Below, piece by piece: positions 1-6,788 of a stretch of DNA of 31,164 nucleotides; position 1 is the first letter of the stretch, and each line of letters begins with the position of its first letter. The notes beneath the pieces were generated by a model. It worked only from the letters and a program-made list of their open reading frames with translations. It was not told the DNA's origin and did not search any database. The position numbers were made by a program, and so were the translations under genes. The stretch comes from an uncultured Lachnospiraceae bacterium (lineage in GTDB: Bacteria > Bacillota_A > Clostridia > Lachnospirales > Lachnospiraceae): NCBI GenBank assembly GCA_905207905.1, contig CAJLNC010000023.1:1-31164 (forward strand). Reading direction: 5' to 3'.

Positions 1-384
1 CGTCTGTTTTACGGTATTTTCAAATCTTGCAATATATGGAAATAAAAATGCGCTCCACATAATCGCAACAGCAATCATAATCAGAAAGAAATAGAAAAAT
101 GTGCCCTTCATACTGCCGGTTTTTAATACCTGATAGGTGATATAGGCATCACAGCCCAGAACAACCATAACAGCCAGCCATATAAGATATGGCAATGTTG
201 CAGCCTTAAAGTTGTCCCTGAACGCTCCGAAAAAGGTTCTTGTGGTATATCCGCGGTCACCGCGGATGGATTTATGTACCGTGTAATACAACGCGGTGGT
301 CGATGCCCCGATCGTAAAAACCGGAATGCAGCAGATCACCCATAAAATGCTGACCCACACGCAGTCCACAAGTTTTCCCAGCAT
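1..384 (-). CDS. YesL/DUF624-family membrane protein, partial (C-terminus outside window)
   Basis: The 128 visible residues begin MLGKLVDCVWVSILWVICC and continue through IPVFTIGASTTALYYT. This matches the N-terminal signature of the DUF624/YesL family of small polytopic membrane proteins, which often sit beside carbohydrate uptake genes; their biochemical role is not established. Three hydrophobic stretches are visible, at about residues 8-28, 65-85 and 95-117. The family is usually about 200 residues, so roughly 80 lie beyond the left edge. The ATG at 384 is the only conventional start in frame after the preceding open stretch, but no Shine-Dalgarno sequence precedes it. The frame stays open upstream and reads family-like sequence (CDNIVFQ just before the Met), so the true start is uncertain. 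The neighbour at 456 is divergent. Confidence 0.72.
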   Translation of the reverse strand, partial: MLGKLVDCVWVSILWVICCIPVFTIGASTTALYYTVHKSIRGDRGYTTRTFFGAFRDNFKAATLPYLIWLAVMVVLGCDAYITYQVLKTGSMKGTFFYFFLIMIAVAIMWSAFLFPYIARFENTVKQT

Positions 385-455
385 CTGAAATACAATATTA
401 TCACAATTTTCAGCCTTGTTTTGGCTGAAGAAAAAGAGAAAAAGGGGAGTTACAA
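385..455. promoter_or_regulatory. Short divergent gap with AT-rich promoter-like core
   Basis: The 71 bases between the partial YesL-like gene and the deacetylase hold an AT-rich core at 391-405 and a short inverted repeat, TTCAGCC/GGCTGAA, at about 411-431. On the minus strand TGTGATAAT resembles an extended -10 element about 15 bases before the ATG at 384. On the plus strand AGGGGAG at about 445-450 is a good ribosome binding site for the gene at 456. No convincing -35 pair was found for either direction, so the promoter assignment is tentative. Confidence 0.3.
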
Positions 456-2045
456 ATGAACGAACAGTATGATGATGACATGGATTACCAGCGTCAGGCT
501 CAGGAGCGCAGGCTAAGACGCCAAAAAAGAAGACGCCGGGAACGAAATATGCGGATTGCCGTGTTTGCGGGACTGCTTGTCCTGATCTTGGCAGTGACTG
601 CACTGATTTTTACTTTTGTATCACGAAAAGACAACCGTTCCGGCTCAGGAAATTCCGGAATAAGCGGACAGACTGACGGTTCCGGACAAATCCCACAGCA
701 GCCCCAGACAGAAGCTCCCTCAGAGGCTCCCTCTGCCCCGGCTTCTGAGACTGATGCAGAGCCGGCTACCGAGGCGCCTGCACAGACTGAAAACAGTCAG
801 GAGGATGCAGATATCCTCAGCCAGGCCAGACTTCTGGAAGCAGGCTACGATTACGATGGGGCTATTGAACTGCTGAAATCGGTACCGGGCTATGAATCAA
901 AGGCTGATATCACTGCCGCAATCAGTGATATTGAAGCAGCCAAAAATGCCTGTGTGGCAGTGGATGTGAATACCGTACCTCATATTTTCTACCACTCTCT
1001 GGTGAATGATCCCTCCAGAGCCTTCAGCGCAGAATATGTAGGAAACCAGGACGCCGCAGACGGCATGAATGCCTGGATGACCACAGTGGATGAATTTGAT
1101 AAGATCACCCAGCAGATGTACGACAATGGCTACGTCTTTGTGCGTCTCAGAGACCTTGTGGTGCAGACCACGGATGAGAACGGAAACGTACACTTTGAGC
1201 CCAACACCAATCTGCTGCTTCCCCCCGATAAAAAACCGGTAGTGCTGTCTGTGGATGACTTGAGCTACTATCACTCCTATGAATCTGCCAGCTACCCGGA
1301 CAAACTGGTTCTGGATGAGAACGGAAAGGTGAAATGCCATTATGTAAAACCGGATGGCACTGAGCAGATCGGAGACTTTGACGTAGTTCCCCGGCTGAAT
1401 ACCTTCCTGGAAGAGCATCCCGACGGGGCTTACAAGGGAGCCCGGGGAATGATCGCTCTCACTGGCTACAACGGCGTTTTCGGCTACCGCACAGACACCG
1501 ACTATAAGACAAGACAGAATCTTATGGACGATCAGGCCAAGTGGCTGGAAGCCCATCCTGATTTCGACTGGGATGCTGAGGTTGCAGAGGCCACAAAGAT
1601 TGCTGAAGCCATCAAGGAAAGCGGCTGGGAATTTGCCAGTCATACCTGGGGACACCTTAGCGTTACCGGCAAATCAGTAGATGCCTTAAAGACGGACAAT
1701 GAAAAATGGGTCAACACTGTACAGAATATCGTAGGCCCGGTGGATACTATTATCTTTGCCCACGGCAATGATATCGGCTCCTGGGAAGGCTACAGCTCTG
1801 ACAATGAGGTTTACCAGTACTTTAAGAGCGCAGGCTACAACTTCTACTGTAATGTGGACGGTTCCGTTCCCTACTGGGTTCAGATCACCGGAGACTATGT
1901 ACGTCAGGGACGCATCAATCTGGATGGCTATATGCTTTATCAGTCCAGCCAGGGCAATACCACTGTGCTGGATCAGATGTTCACTGCATCTCAGGTATTC
2001 GATTCCCGCAGACCCACCCCCGTAGTGGCAAACGGAGAAGCATAA
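456..2045 (+). CDS. Membrane-anchored polysaccharide deacetylase (NodB-like fold)
   Basis: 529 aa. A very basic cytoplasmic N-terminus (RRLRRQKRRRRER) precedes one membrane segment at about 33-55, then a Ser/Pro/Glu/Ala-rich linker to about 120, then a short helical repeat-like stretch (ADILSQARLLEAGYDYDGAI). The catalytic domain runs from about 173 to the end. NodB carbohydrate esterase family 4 motifs are recognisable but divergent: VDD at 266-268 stands where TFDDG is usual, and SHTWGH supplies the metal-binding pair H396 and H400. AHGND at about 435-439 may be a later active-site motif. I infer N- or O-deacetylation of a wall polymer or exopolysaccharide outside the cell; the substrate is unknown. 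The ATG at 456 has AGGGGAG upstream, and a strong terminator follows at 2120. Confidence 0.82.
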   Translation: MNEQYDDDMDYQRQAQERRLRRQKRRRRERNMRIAVFAGLLVLILAVTALIFTFVSRKDNRSGSGNSGISGQTDGSGQIPQQPQTEAPSEAPSAPASETDAEPATEAPAQTENSQEDADILSQARLLEAGYDYDGAIELLKSVPGYESKADITAAISDIEAAKNACVAVDVNTVPHIFYHSLVNDPSRAFSAEYVGNQDAADGMNAWMTTVDEFDKITQQMYDNGYVFVRLRDLVVQTTDENGNVHFEPNTNLLLPPDKKPVVLSVDDLSYYHSYESASYPDKLVLDENGKVKCHYVKPDGTEQIGDFDVVPRLNTFLEEHPDGAYKGARGMIALTGYNGVFGYRTDTDYKTRQNLMDDQAKWLEAHPDFDWDAEVAEATKIAEAIKESGWEFASHTWGHLSVTGKSVDALKTDNEKWVNTVQNIVGPVDTIIFAHGNDIGSWEGYSSDNEVYQYFKSAGYNFYCNVDGSVPYWVQITGDYVRQGRINLDGYMLYQSSQGNTTVLDQMFTASQVFDSRRPTPVVANGEA

Positions 2046-2119
2046 TCTTTTGGTTTCGTGGAAGTCTTAGGCAGTTTCAGAAGCACATATCCCGCAGAAA
2101 ACATCGCAGACTTTAAAAA

Positions 2120-2170
2120 GGCAGCTCAAATCCGTTGATTTTCGGATTTGAGCTGCCCTCTTTTCTTTCT
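2120..2170. terminator. Strong bidirectional intrinsic terminator between convergent genes
   Basis: A perfect 15-bp stem pairs 2120-2134 with 2143-2157 around an 8-base loop. On the plus strand it is followed by a T-rich run, CTCTTTTCTTTCT. On the minus strand the complement gives TTTTTAAAG straight after the stem. It therefore serves both the deacetylase and the convergent foldase gene. Confidence 0.93.
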
Positions 2171-2260
2171 ACAACTATTTTAGCATCCGCGTACCTGGGA
2201 CAATGCGGCCAGATACAGCAGCTTCATAAACTGATCTTCATTTCCAAAGTGCTGCTTTTC

Positions 2261-2410
2261 TTATTCTGTCACGGCCTCCGTAGTTCCCTCTGTGGTATCC
2301 TGGTCTGCCGCTTCCGTTTCAGCGCTTTCCGTCCCTGCCTCTGTCTCATTTTCGGACACAGCTTCTGTGTCTGCCACTGTGCCGCCAGAAGATCTGCCTG
2401 CGCAATCATG
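2261..2410 (-). other. Alternative -1 frame carrying the probable original C-terminal tail of the foldase
   Basis: In the frame that ends at TAA 2263-2261, this stretch encodes an acidic Thr/Glu/Ala tail (TEAVSENETEAGTES and onward, ending TTEGTTEAVTE). Its composition and small repeats match the tail just before it (ETEAPAEETEAQTEAAD) and the linker near the protein's N-terminus. The frame actually joined to the gene instead gives a basic tail (KLCPKMRQRQGRKALKRKRQ) that ends at 2269. The two frames can be joined only between the TGA at 2411-2413 of the alternative frame and about 2375. One missing base there explains the pattern. Confidence 0.7.
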
Positions 2411-3753
2411 TCATCCACAGAGTCTGCCGCCTCTGTCTGAGCCTCTGTTTCCTCTGCCGGTGCCTCTGTCTCTTCTGCCTCTTCGATCACCGCATTATCG
2501 CTGATCATCTCCATAGTCTTTTCCATCATGAGGCTGATTTCCACTGTGGGACGGTCAAAATCCTCTTTAAACTGTTCCACTGTAGGATATCCATAACTGG
2601 CAGCATATTCTTCACATCCGGCTTCATACTCCTCATCGGATACGGTGATGCCTTCAGTCTCTGCAATGGCCTTTAAGATCAGCTCCTGCTGCAGACTGCC
2701 CTTAATATTCTGCAAAAGCACTTCGTCAAACTGCTCCTCTGTCATACCATAGGCAGCCACCAGATCAGACAAACTCATTCCGCTCTCCTGGGCAGCCTGA
2801 ATATAGGAATTCTTAATGGAAGCCATGGCAAAATCCACCAGCTCCTGAGGATAATCATTCACGGTACAGGTATTATACACCTGAGTCATGATCTCATTAT
2901 ATACCTGAAATCTCTGATCTTCACTAGCCAAAGTCTCCCGGACGGACTCTCTGTATGAATCTGCAGTGACATACGCTTCCTCACTAAGAACAGCTGCCAG
3001 ATCATCGGTCAGCTCCGGCACAATATAATTTACCGTTACTGTAAATACCACTGCCTGACCTGCCAGATCCTCACTGGGATAATCTTCCGGGAAAGTAAGA
3101 TTCAAATCTACAGTCTCTCCTACTTTTACTCCAATAAGGCCGTCCTCAAAGCCATCAATAAAGGAATCCGAGCCAATCTTTAAATCTGCTCCCTGGGCAG
3201 TTCCCCCTGCGAAAGCGACTCCGTCCTTCTTTCCTTCGTAGTCAATATTTACCAGGTCCCCGTCCTCCACGGTTCCCTCTGTCTCATACAGCTCTTTCGC
3301 CTGAATCTCTGCATTCACAGAGGACTCCACATCTGCATCAGACACATCCTTGGGCTCCACTACAATGTTTAGTCCCTTGTACTCTCCCACGGTCACATAA
3401 TCAGTAGCCGTGTAGGCAGGGCGCTCTCCAAGCTCCACCAATTCGTCGGAAGCAGCTTCCGTAGCTTCTTCTGCAGCTTCTGTAGTTCCCTCCGGTGCTT
3501 CTGTAGTTCCTTCTGCAGCCTCTGTAGCTTCCTCCGGCGCTTCCGTGGTTTCTTCTGCAGCCTCTGTGGCTCCCTCCGGCGCTTCTGTGGTTCCTTCTGT
3601 CTCCTCCGCTGACTCTGTCTTTGTGTCACTCTCTGTCTCTACGGCTGCTGTGGAAGCCTCCGTAACAGCCTCTGTCTCCGGTGCTTTTTTCCCGCAGCCT
3701 GCAGCTAAAAGTGCAGTTCCAAGAAGTACTGCCATCATTGCTTTTCTTTTCAT
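2269..3753 (-). CDS. Trigger-factor-family peptidyl-prolyl isomerase lipoprotein
   Basis: 494 aa from the ATG at 3753, which has GGAGAGG about 10 bases upstream; an in-frame GTG at 3783 is less likely. The signal peptide ends in the lipobox LAAGC, so the protein should be exported and lipid-anchored, unlike ribosome-bound trigger factor. A Thr/Glu/Ala/Pro linker of 7-residue repeats follows. Then comes an FKBP-type isomerase domain (about 125-245; VEDGDLVNIDYEGKKDGVAF, LIGVKVGETVDL) and a trigger-factor C-terminal helical domain (about 250-415). The ribosome-binding domain is absent. I infer a folding role for secreted proteins, comparable to PrsA. The last 35 or so residues look out of frame: the acidic tail turns abruptly basic, while the -1 frame continues the acidic repeats. 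Confidence 0.85.
   Translation of the reverse strand: MKRKAMMAVLLGTALLAAGCGKKAPETEAVTEASTAAVETESDTKTESAEETEGTTEAPEGATEAAEETTEAPEEATEAAEGTTEAPEGTTEAAEEATEAASDELVELGERPAYTATDYVTVGEYKGLNIVVEPKDVSDADVESSVNAEIQAKELYETEGTVEDGDLVNIDYEGKKDGVAFAGGTAQGADLKIGSDSFIDGFEDGLIGVKVGETVDLNLTFPEDYPSEDLAGQAVVFTVTVNYIVPELTDDLAAVLSEEAYVTADSYRESVRETLASEDQRFQVYNEIMTQVYNTCTVNDYPQELVDFAMASIKNSYIQAAQESGMSLSDLVAAYGMTEEQFDEVLLQNIKGSLQQELILKAIAETEGITVSDEEYEAGCEEYAASYGYPTVEQFKEDFDRPTVEISLMMEKTMEMISDNAVIEEAEETEAPAEETEAQTEAADSVDDMIAQADLLAAQWQTQKLCPKMRQRQGRKALKRKRQTRIPQRELRRP
3451..3597. repeat. About seven imperfect 21-bp tandem repeats within the foldase linker
   Basis: Read on the minus strand, the codons spell heptads of the form (T/A)TEA(A/P)E(G/E) in about seven copies, alternating TTEAPEG, ATEAAEE and TTEAPEE. 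The unit is 21 bases and copies differ mostly at a few positions. The segment links the lipid anchor to the isomerase domain and could change length by slipped-strand mispairing. Confidence 0.75.
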
Positions 3754-3902
3754 CTTATTACATCCTCTCCGTTTATTTCCCACATATTTTTATGCCGTTC
3801 CCTCGTTCTCCGGCATCTTAACTTTCATGACCGCTTCCCAGCCATAAAAGGCCTCCCGCAAGGGCGAAAAGATTGGCTCTCTCCCCCATCGGCGTAAGGT
3901 CA
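3754..3902 (-). promoter_or_regulatory. Structured 5' leader of the foldase gene, unassigned
   Basis: If transcription starts about 7 bases after the -10 at 3909-3914, the mRNA leader is about 150 bases. Its first part can close as GACC (from the start) with GGTC about 65 bases later, enclosing AGCCA/TGGCT and a CCC-TTG-CGGG hairpin. A second hairpin, ATGCCG/CGGCAT, follows. I could not match it to a riboswitch class I know. Confidence 0.35.
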
Positions 3903-3908
3903 GAAAAC

Positions 3909-3937
3909 ATTATATCATATCTTTTCTTTTTCTGCAC
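3909..3937 (-). promoter_or_regulatory. Probable promoter of the foldase gene
   Basis: On the minus strand a perfect TATAAT (complement of 3909-3914) is preceded by TG one base upstream, forming an extended -10 element. The hexamer 17 bases further upstream, GTGCAG at 3932-3937, is a poor -35. An extended -10 can compensate for a weak -35. Confidence 0.6.
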
Positions 3938-3957
3938 TAAAAAGAAAATTAAAATTA

Positions 3958-3986
3958 TTGCACTTTCTGGAAAAGAATGATAGAAT
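3958..3986 (+). promoter_or_regulatory. Probable sigma-A-type promoter of the small membrane protein gene
   Basis: TTGCAC at 3958-3963, a 17-base spacer and TAGAAT at 3981-3986 match the vegetative consensus well. The start codon at 4032 lies about 40 bases downstream, with AGGAGG at 4014-4019. Confidence 0.7.
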
Positions 3987-4031
3987 GAAATGCGGTACAC
4001 TAAGAAGGGAAAGAGGAGGTACAGATACATC

Positions 4032-4493
4032 ATGGATATATTTCTGAAGGTTTTACTGATTATCCTGGTAATATTAGTCATCGCCCTGATTGTTCTCTAT
4101 TTCGTCGGCAGACGGTTGCAGAAGAAGCAGGCGGCACAGCAGGAGCAGATGGAAGCTGCAAAGCAGACCGTCTCCATGCTGATCATAGATAAGAAGATGA
4201 TGCCCATTAAACAATCCGGTCTTCCCCAGATGGTGATTGACCAGACCCCCAAGCTGATGCGCCGCTCCAAGCTGCCCATCGTAAAAGCCAAGGTTGGTCC
4301 CAAGATCATGACTCTTGTGGCAGATGCCAAAGTCTTTGACATCATTCCTTTAAAAAAGGAGGTCAAAGCAGTGGTCAGCGGCATCTACATTATGGATGTA
4401 AAGGGTATCCGCGGTCCTCTGGAAACACCAGCTCCCAAGCTGAAATTCTGGGCAAGGCAGAAAGCCAGATTTTCCAGAAAGAAAAACAAATAG
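4032..4493 (+). CDS. Small membrane-anchored protein of unknown function
   Basis: 153 aa from the ATG at 4032. The frame is open back to an ATG at 3990, but AGGAGG at 4014-4019 lies inside that extension and favours 4032. One membrane segment (about 4-24, ILVILVIALIVLYFVG) is followed by a short Gln/Glu/Lys helix (QKKQAAQQEQMEAAKQ) and a compact domain of about 100 residues. That domain has VSMLIIDKKMMPIKQSGLP, VKAKVGPKIMTLVADAKVFD and a KxVVSGIYI strand, and ends in a basic tail. The topology suggests a cytoplasmic domain tethered to the membrane. I do not recognise the family. It is monocistronic, with its own promoter and terminator. Confidence 0.75.
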   Translation: MDIFLKVLLIILVILVIALIVLYFVGRRLQKKQAAQQEQMEAAKQTVSMLIIDKKMMPIKQSGLPQMVIDQTPKLMRRSKLPIVKAKVGPKIMTLVADAKVFDIIPLKKEVKAVVSGIYIMDVKGIRGPLETPAPKLKFWARQKARFSRKKNK

Positions 4494-4504
4494 CATTCTA
4501 AAGC

Positions 4505-4579
4505 AAAAAAGGCTTCCGCTTCGTACCTGCTTGGAAAACAGATGATTTTCTTTGCAAGGCACAAAGCGAAAGCCTTTTT
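4505..4579. terminator. Bidirectional terminator-like inverted repeat
   Basis: AAAAAAGGCTTCCGCTTCGT at about 4505-4524 pairs imperfectly with ACAAAGCGAAAGCCTTTTT at 4561-4579 around a loop of about 36 bases. Both ends carry A/T runs, so it can act for the + gene ending at 4493 and for murI on the minus strand. Confidence 0.75.
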
Positions 4580-4661
4580 GAATTTTTCCGAAAAGGACAC
4601 TCCCCCTGTACATGGGACAAGACGGTCAGCAAAGACCTCAGCCATGTAGATTCGCCGCGCC

Positions 4662-5432
4662 TTACTGTCTTTCCAGCAGATATCTGCACAATGCAATCTT
4701 TTCGGGAATGCTCTCCTCAAAAATAACATGTCCTTTTTTTTGTCCGTCCCTTTTTAGATCCATCTGTATCAGCCTTCGGCGCAGTTCCCTGGCAGTCCCA
4801 GCGCTGCCGTCTATAATATGAGGACCTGGGCCAATTACATTTTGGATAGCTTTTTTCAGGAACGGATAATGGGTGCAGCCAAGCACCACCGCATCCAATT
4901 TTTCCGTCAGATAGGGGGACAAAAGCTCCTTTAAGTAGGTTTCCACCTCTTCTCCCTCTAACTTTCCATTTTCCACATATTCCATCAGCCCAGGACATCC
5001 CACCGGAATCACCGTAGCCTGAGATTCATACCGATGCATCAAGCTCTGAAACTTGTTAGCTCCCACCGTCATGGGGGTGGCCAGCACAAGCACCCTTGCC
5101 TCCTGCTTTTCCATCACCGCTGGCTTTAAAGCCGGCTCAATCCCCACCACCGGAATTTCTGTATATACCTGCCGAAGCAAAGTGATGGCAGCACTGGTAG
5201 CTGTATTGCAGGCTACTACAATGGCCTTAATCCCCTTTCCAGCCATATCGGCTACATTTTTCAATGTAAGCGCCCGGATCTCCTCCAGGCTTTTGGTTCC
5301 ATAGGGAGCATGAACAGAGTCCCCGAAAAAATAAAAATTTTCCTCTGGCATCAGCCGCACCATCTCCCGGAGCACACTGATTCCTCCCACACCGGAATCA
5401 AAAACCCCCACCGGCAGTTCTCTCTTATCCAT
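4662..5432 (-). CDS. murI: Glutamate racemase
   Basis: 256 aa, a normal length for the family. MurI interconverts L- and D-glutamate in the cytoplasm to supply D-Glu for the peptidoglycan stem peptide. Family motifs are all present: FDSGVGG (D12, S13), VVACNTATS with catalytic C75, and LGCTHYP with catalytic C186 and H188. The start at 5432 follows GGGGGA by about 6 bases. The upstream gene's stop lies only 9 bases before this start, so murI is the last gene of the yigZ - DUF1934 - murI operon. A terminator hairpin follows at 4505-4579. Confidence 0.96.
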   Translation of the reverse strand: MDKRELPVGVFDSGVGGISVLREMVRLMPEENFYFFGDSVHAPYGTKSLEEIRALTLKNVADMAGKGIKAIVVACNTATSAAITLLRQVYTEIPVVGIEPALKPAVMEKQEARVLVLATPMTVGANKFQSLMHRYESQATVIPVGCPGLMEYVENGKLEGEEVETYLKELLSPYLTEKLDAVVLGCTHYPFLKKAIQNVIGPGPHIIDGSAGTARELRRRLIQMDLKRDGQKKGHVIFEESIPEKIALCRYLLERQ

Positions 5433-5441
5433 AGCTTCCCC

Positions 5442-5888
5442 CTAAAACAGATGCGTCTGGCTTCCGCTCTTCGGCCACACCGTAACATCAATCGTGCAGT
5501 CAGCCAAATGCTCATAATTGATCTCTAACGCATAATCCACCTTCACTGCAATCTGCTCCTCCGTCTCCTGCATGGACACGCTGGTAGCCGCAATTCCTAC
5601 CAGCAGGTTGCCAAACGGCGTATCGTAGTAGGTCATATTTTTCTTCTGCTCCTCAAAAACCATGCGGGTATTGGTCAAACCCTTTTTGGTGACCTCCATA
5701 CAGTTTTCTTTCAGCTTAATGAGATTTTTAGTGGTTCCTTCCATCCCTTCTGAAACCTCATCATACTGAATATAGTGCATATCCCCACGTTTGTAATACT
5801 TTCCTGGGATAATCACCTCCACCTCATCCTCCGAAGCTTCGCCCATGGACTGCAGTCCACGAATACTCACCAAAATATCTTTTGTCAT
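5442..5888 (-). CDS. DUF1934 (YwiB-like) beta-barrel protein
   Basis: 148 aa. The sequence fits DUF1934, small calycin-like beta-barrel proteins related to Bacillus YwiB. It opens with DILVSIRGLQ and shows alternating strand-like segments: YYKRGDMHYIQYDE, NLIKLKENCMEVTKKG, MTYYDTPFGNLLVGI and KVDYALEINYEHLADCTI. No signal peptide or membrane segment is present, so it should be cytoplasmic. The biochemical function is unknown; in other Firmicutes these genes often lie near cell-wall or argS genes. AGGGAGGAAT precedes the ATG. The 9-base gap to murI suggests co-expression. Confidence 0.85.
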   Translation of the reverse strand: MTKDILVSIRGLQSMGEASEDEVEVIIPGKYYKRGDMHYIQYDEVSEGMEGTTKNLIKLKENCMEVTKKGLTNTRMVFEEQKKNMTYYDTPFGNLLVGIAATSVSMQETEEQIAVKVDYALEINYEHLADCTIDVTVWPKSGSQTHLF

Positions 5889-5932
5889 TTCTATTCCTCC
5901 CTGGAAAACCTTGCCTCTGAAGCATAAAAGTC

Positions 5933-6571
5933 TTAAAACAGTATCGGCTCTCCCTCTAAAAATCCATATTTCACCGGAGTCTCCTCCAAAAATTCTGCCC
6001 GGCCGCTGGTACCCTCTGTCACAGCCTCCCGAAGCTCCTTCACCGATTCCTGCGGCACCAGCGTCTCCACCTCCACCACCTCCGTGTACTCAGAGTCCGT
6101 GATGTGGAGTCCTCTCTGCCCAAGCAAATACTGAATTTTTCCAATTCCATTATAATCTGTGCGGATCTTCAGAAGAACTCCCCGGCGCTTATCCAGAATA
6201 CAGCTTCCTGCCAGTCCCTCCTGAACAGACTTCGAATAGGCCCGCACCAGCCCGCCTGTGCCAAGAAGAGTCCCTCCAAAATATCGGGTCACCACCACTG
6301 CCCCATTGTGTACCTCCTGGCCTAACAGCACATCCAGCATAGGGCGCCCGGCGGTTCCCTGAGGCTCTCCATCATCACTGCACCGCTGCAGCTCCTGGTG
6401 ATCTCCCACCACAAAAGCCCAGCAATTGTGGGTGGCATCCCAGTATTTTTTCTTCATCCTGGCAATAAATTCCAGAGCTTCCTCCTCCGACTCCACCGGC
6501 TCTACAGTAGCAATAAAACGGGATTTTTTCTCCACCAGCTCTCCCTGGCCCCCGCTGTAAACAATCTTCAT
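5933..6571 (-). CDS. yigZ: YigZ/IMPACT-family protein
   Basis: 212 aa from the ATG at 6571; AGAGGA lies 7 bases upstream. An ATG at 6577 sits too close to that site, and the open frame back to 6661 has no ribosome binding site. Hallmarks of the family are KKSRFIA (about 15-21), DATHNCWAF, the SDDGEPQGTAGRPML signature (about 65-79) and VVVTRYFGGTLLGTGGLVRA. A C-terminal ferredoxin-like domain of about 75 residues follows. The family is related to eukaryotic IMPACT and to the RNase PH-like fold. Its bacterial role is unsettled; a link to translation is proposed. It leads the operon with DUF1934 and murI, 44 bases before the next start. Confidence 0.93.
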   Translation of the reverse strand: MKIVYSGGQGELVEKKSRFIATVEPVESEEEALEFIARMKKKYWDATHNCWAFVVGDHQELQRCSDDGEPQGTAGRPMLDVLLGQEVHNGAVVVTRYFGGTLLGTGGLVRAYSKSVQEGLAGSCILDKRRGVLLKIRTDYNGIGKIQYLLGQRGLHITDSEYTEVVEVETLVPQESVKELREAVTEGTSGRAEFLEETPVKYGFLEGEPILF

Positions 6572-6661
6572 CTTCATTTCCTCTGCATAACATTCCGCGT
6601 ACAAAAAACAGTCCGTCTCCAGCCATGATAGTTTCCGGATTTTCTGTAGTGTGTTTCCCAT

Positions 6662-6788
6662 ACGGCTGCTATCTTTAATTATTATAAAAATTTAAGGAAT
6701 ACCCCTATACATTTTCAACAATTTGGTTATACAATAGAATGCACGGAGAGTCAACCGTGACCTCATTCCTTATTATGGAGGATAACAG
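6662..6788. promoter_or_regulatory. Divergent promoter region between yigZ operon and class A PBP
   Basis: On the minus strand a TATAAT (complement of 6681-6686) faces yigZ, without a clear -35. On the plus strand TTTTCA at 6712-6717 and TAGAAT at 6735-6740 are 17 bases apart; overlapping TACAAT at 6730-6735 is an alternative -10. GGAGG at about 6777-6781 is a strong ribosome binding site for the gene at 6789. Confidence 0.4.
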
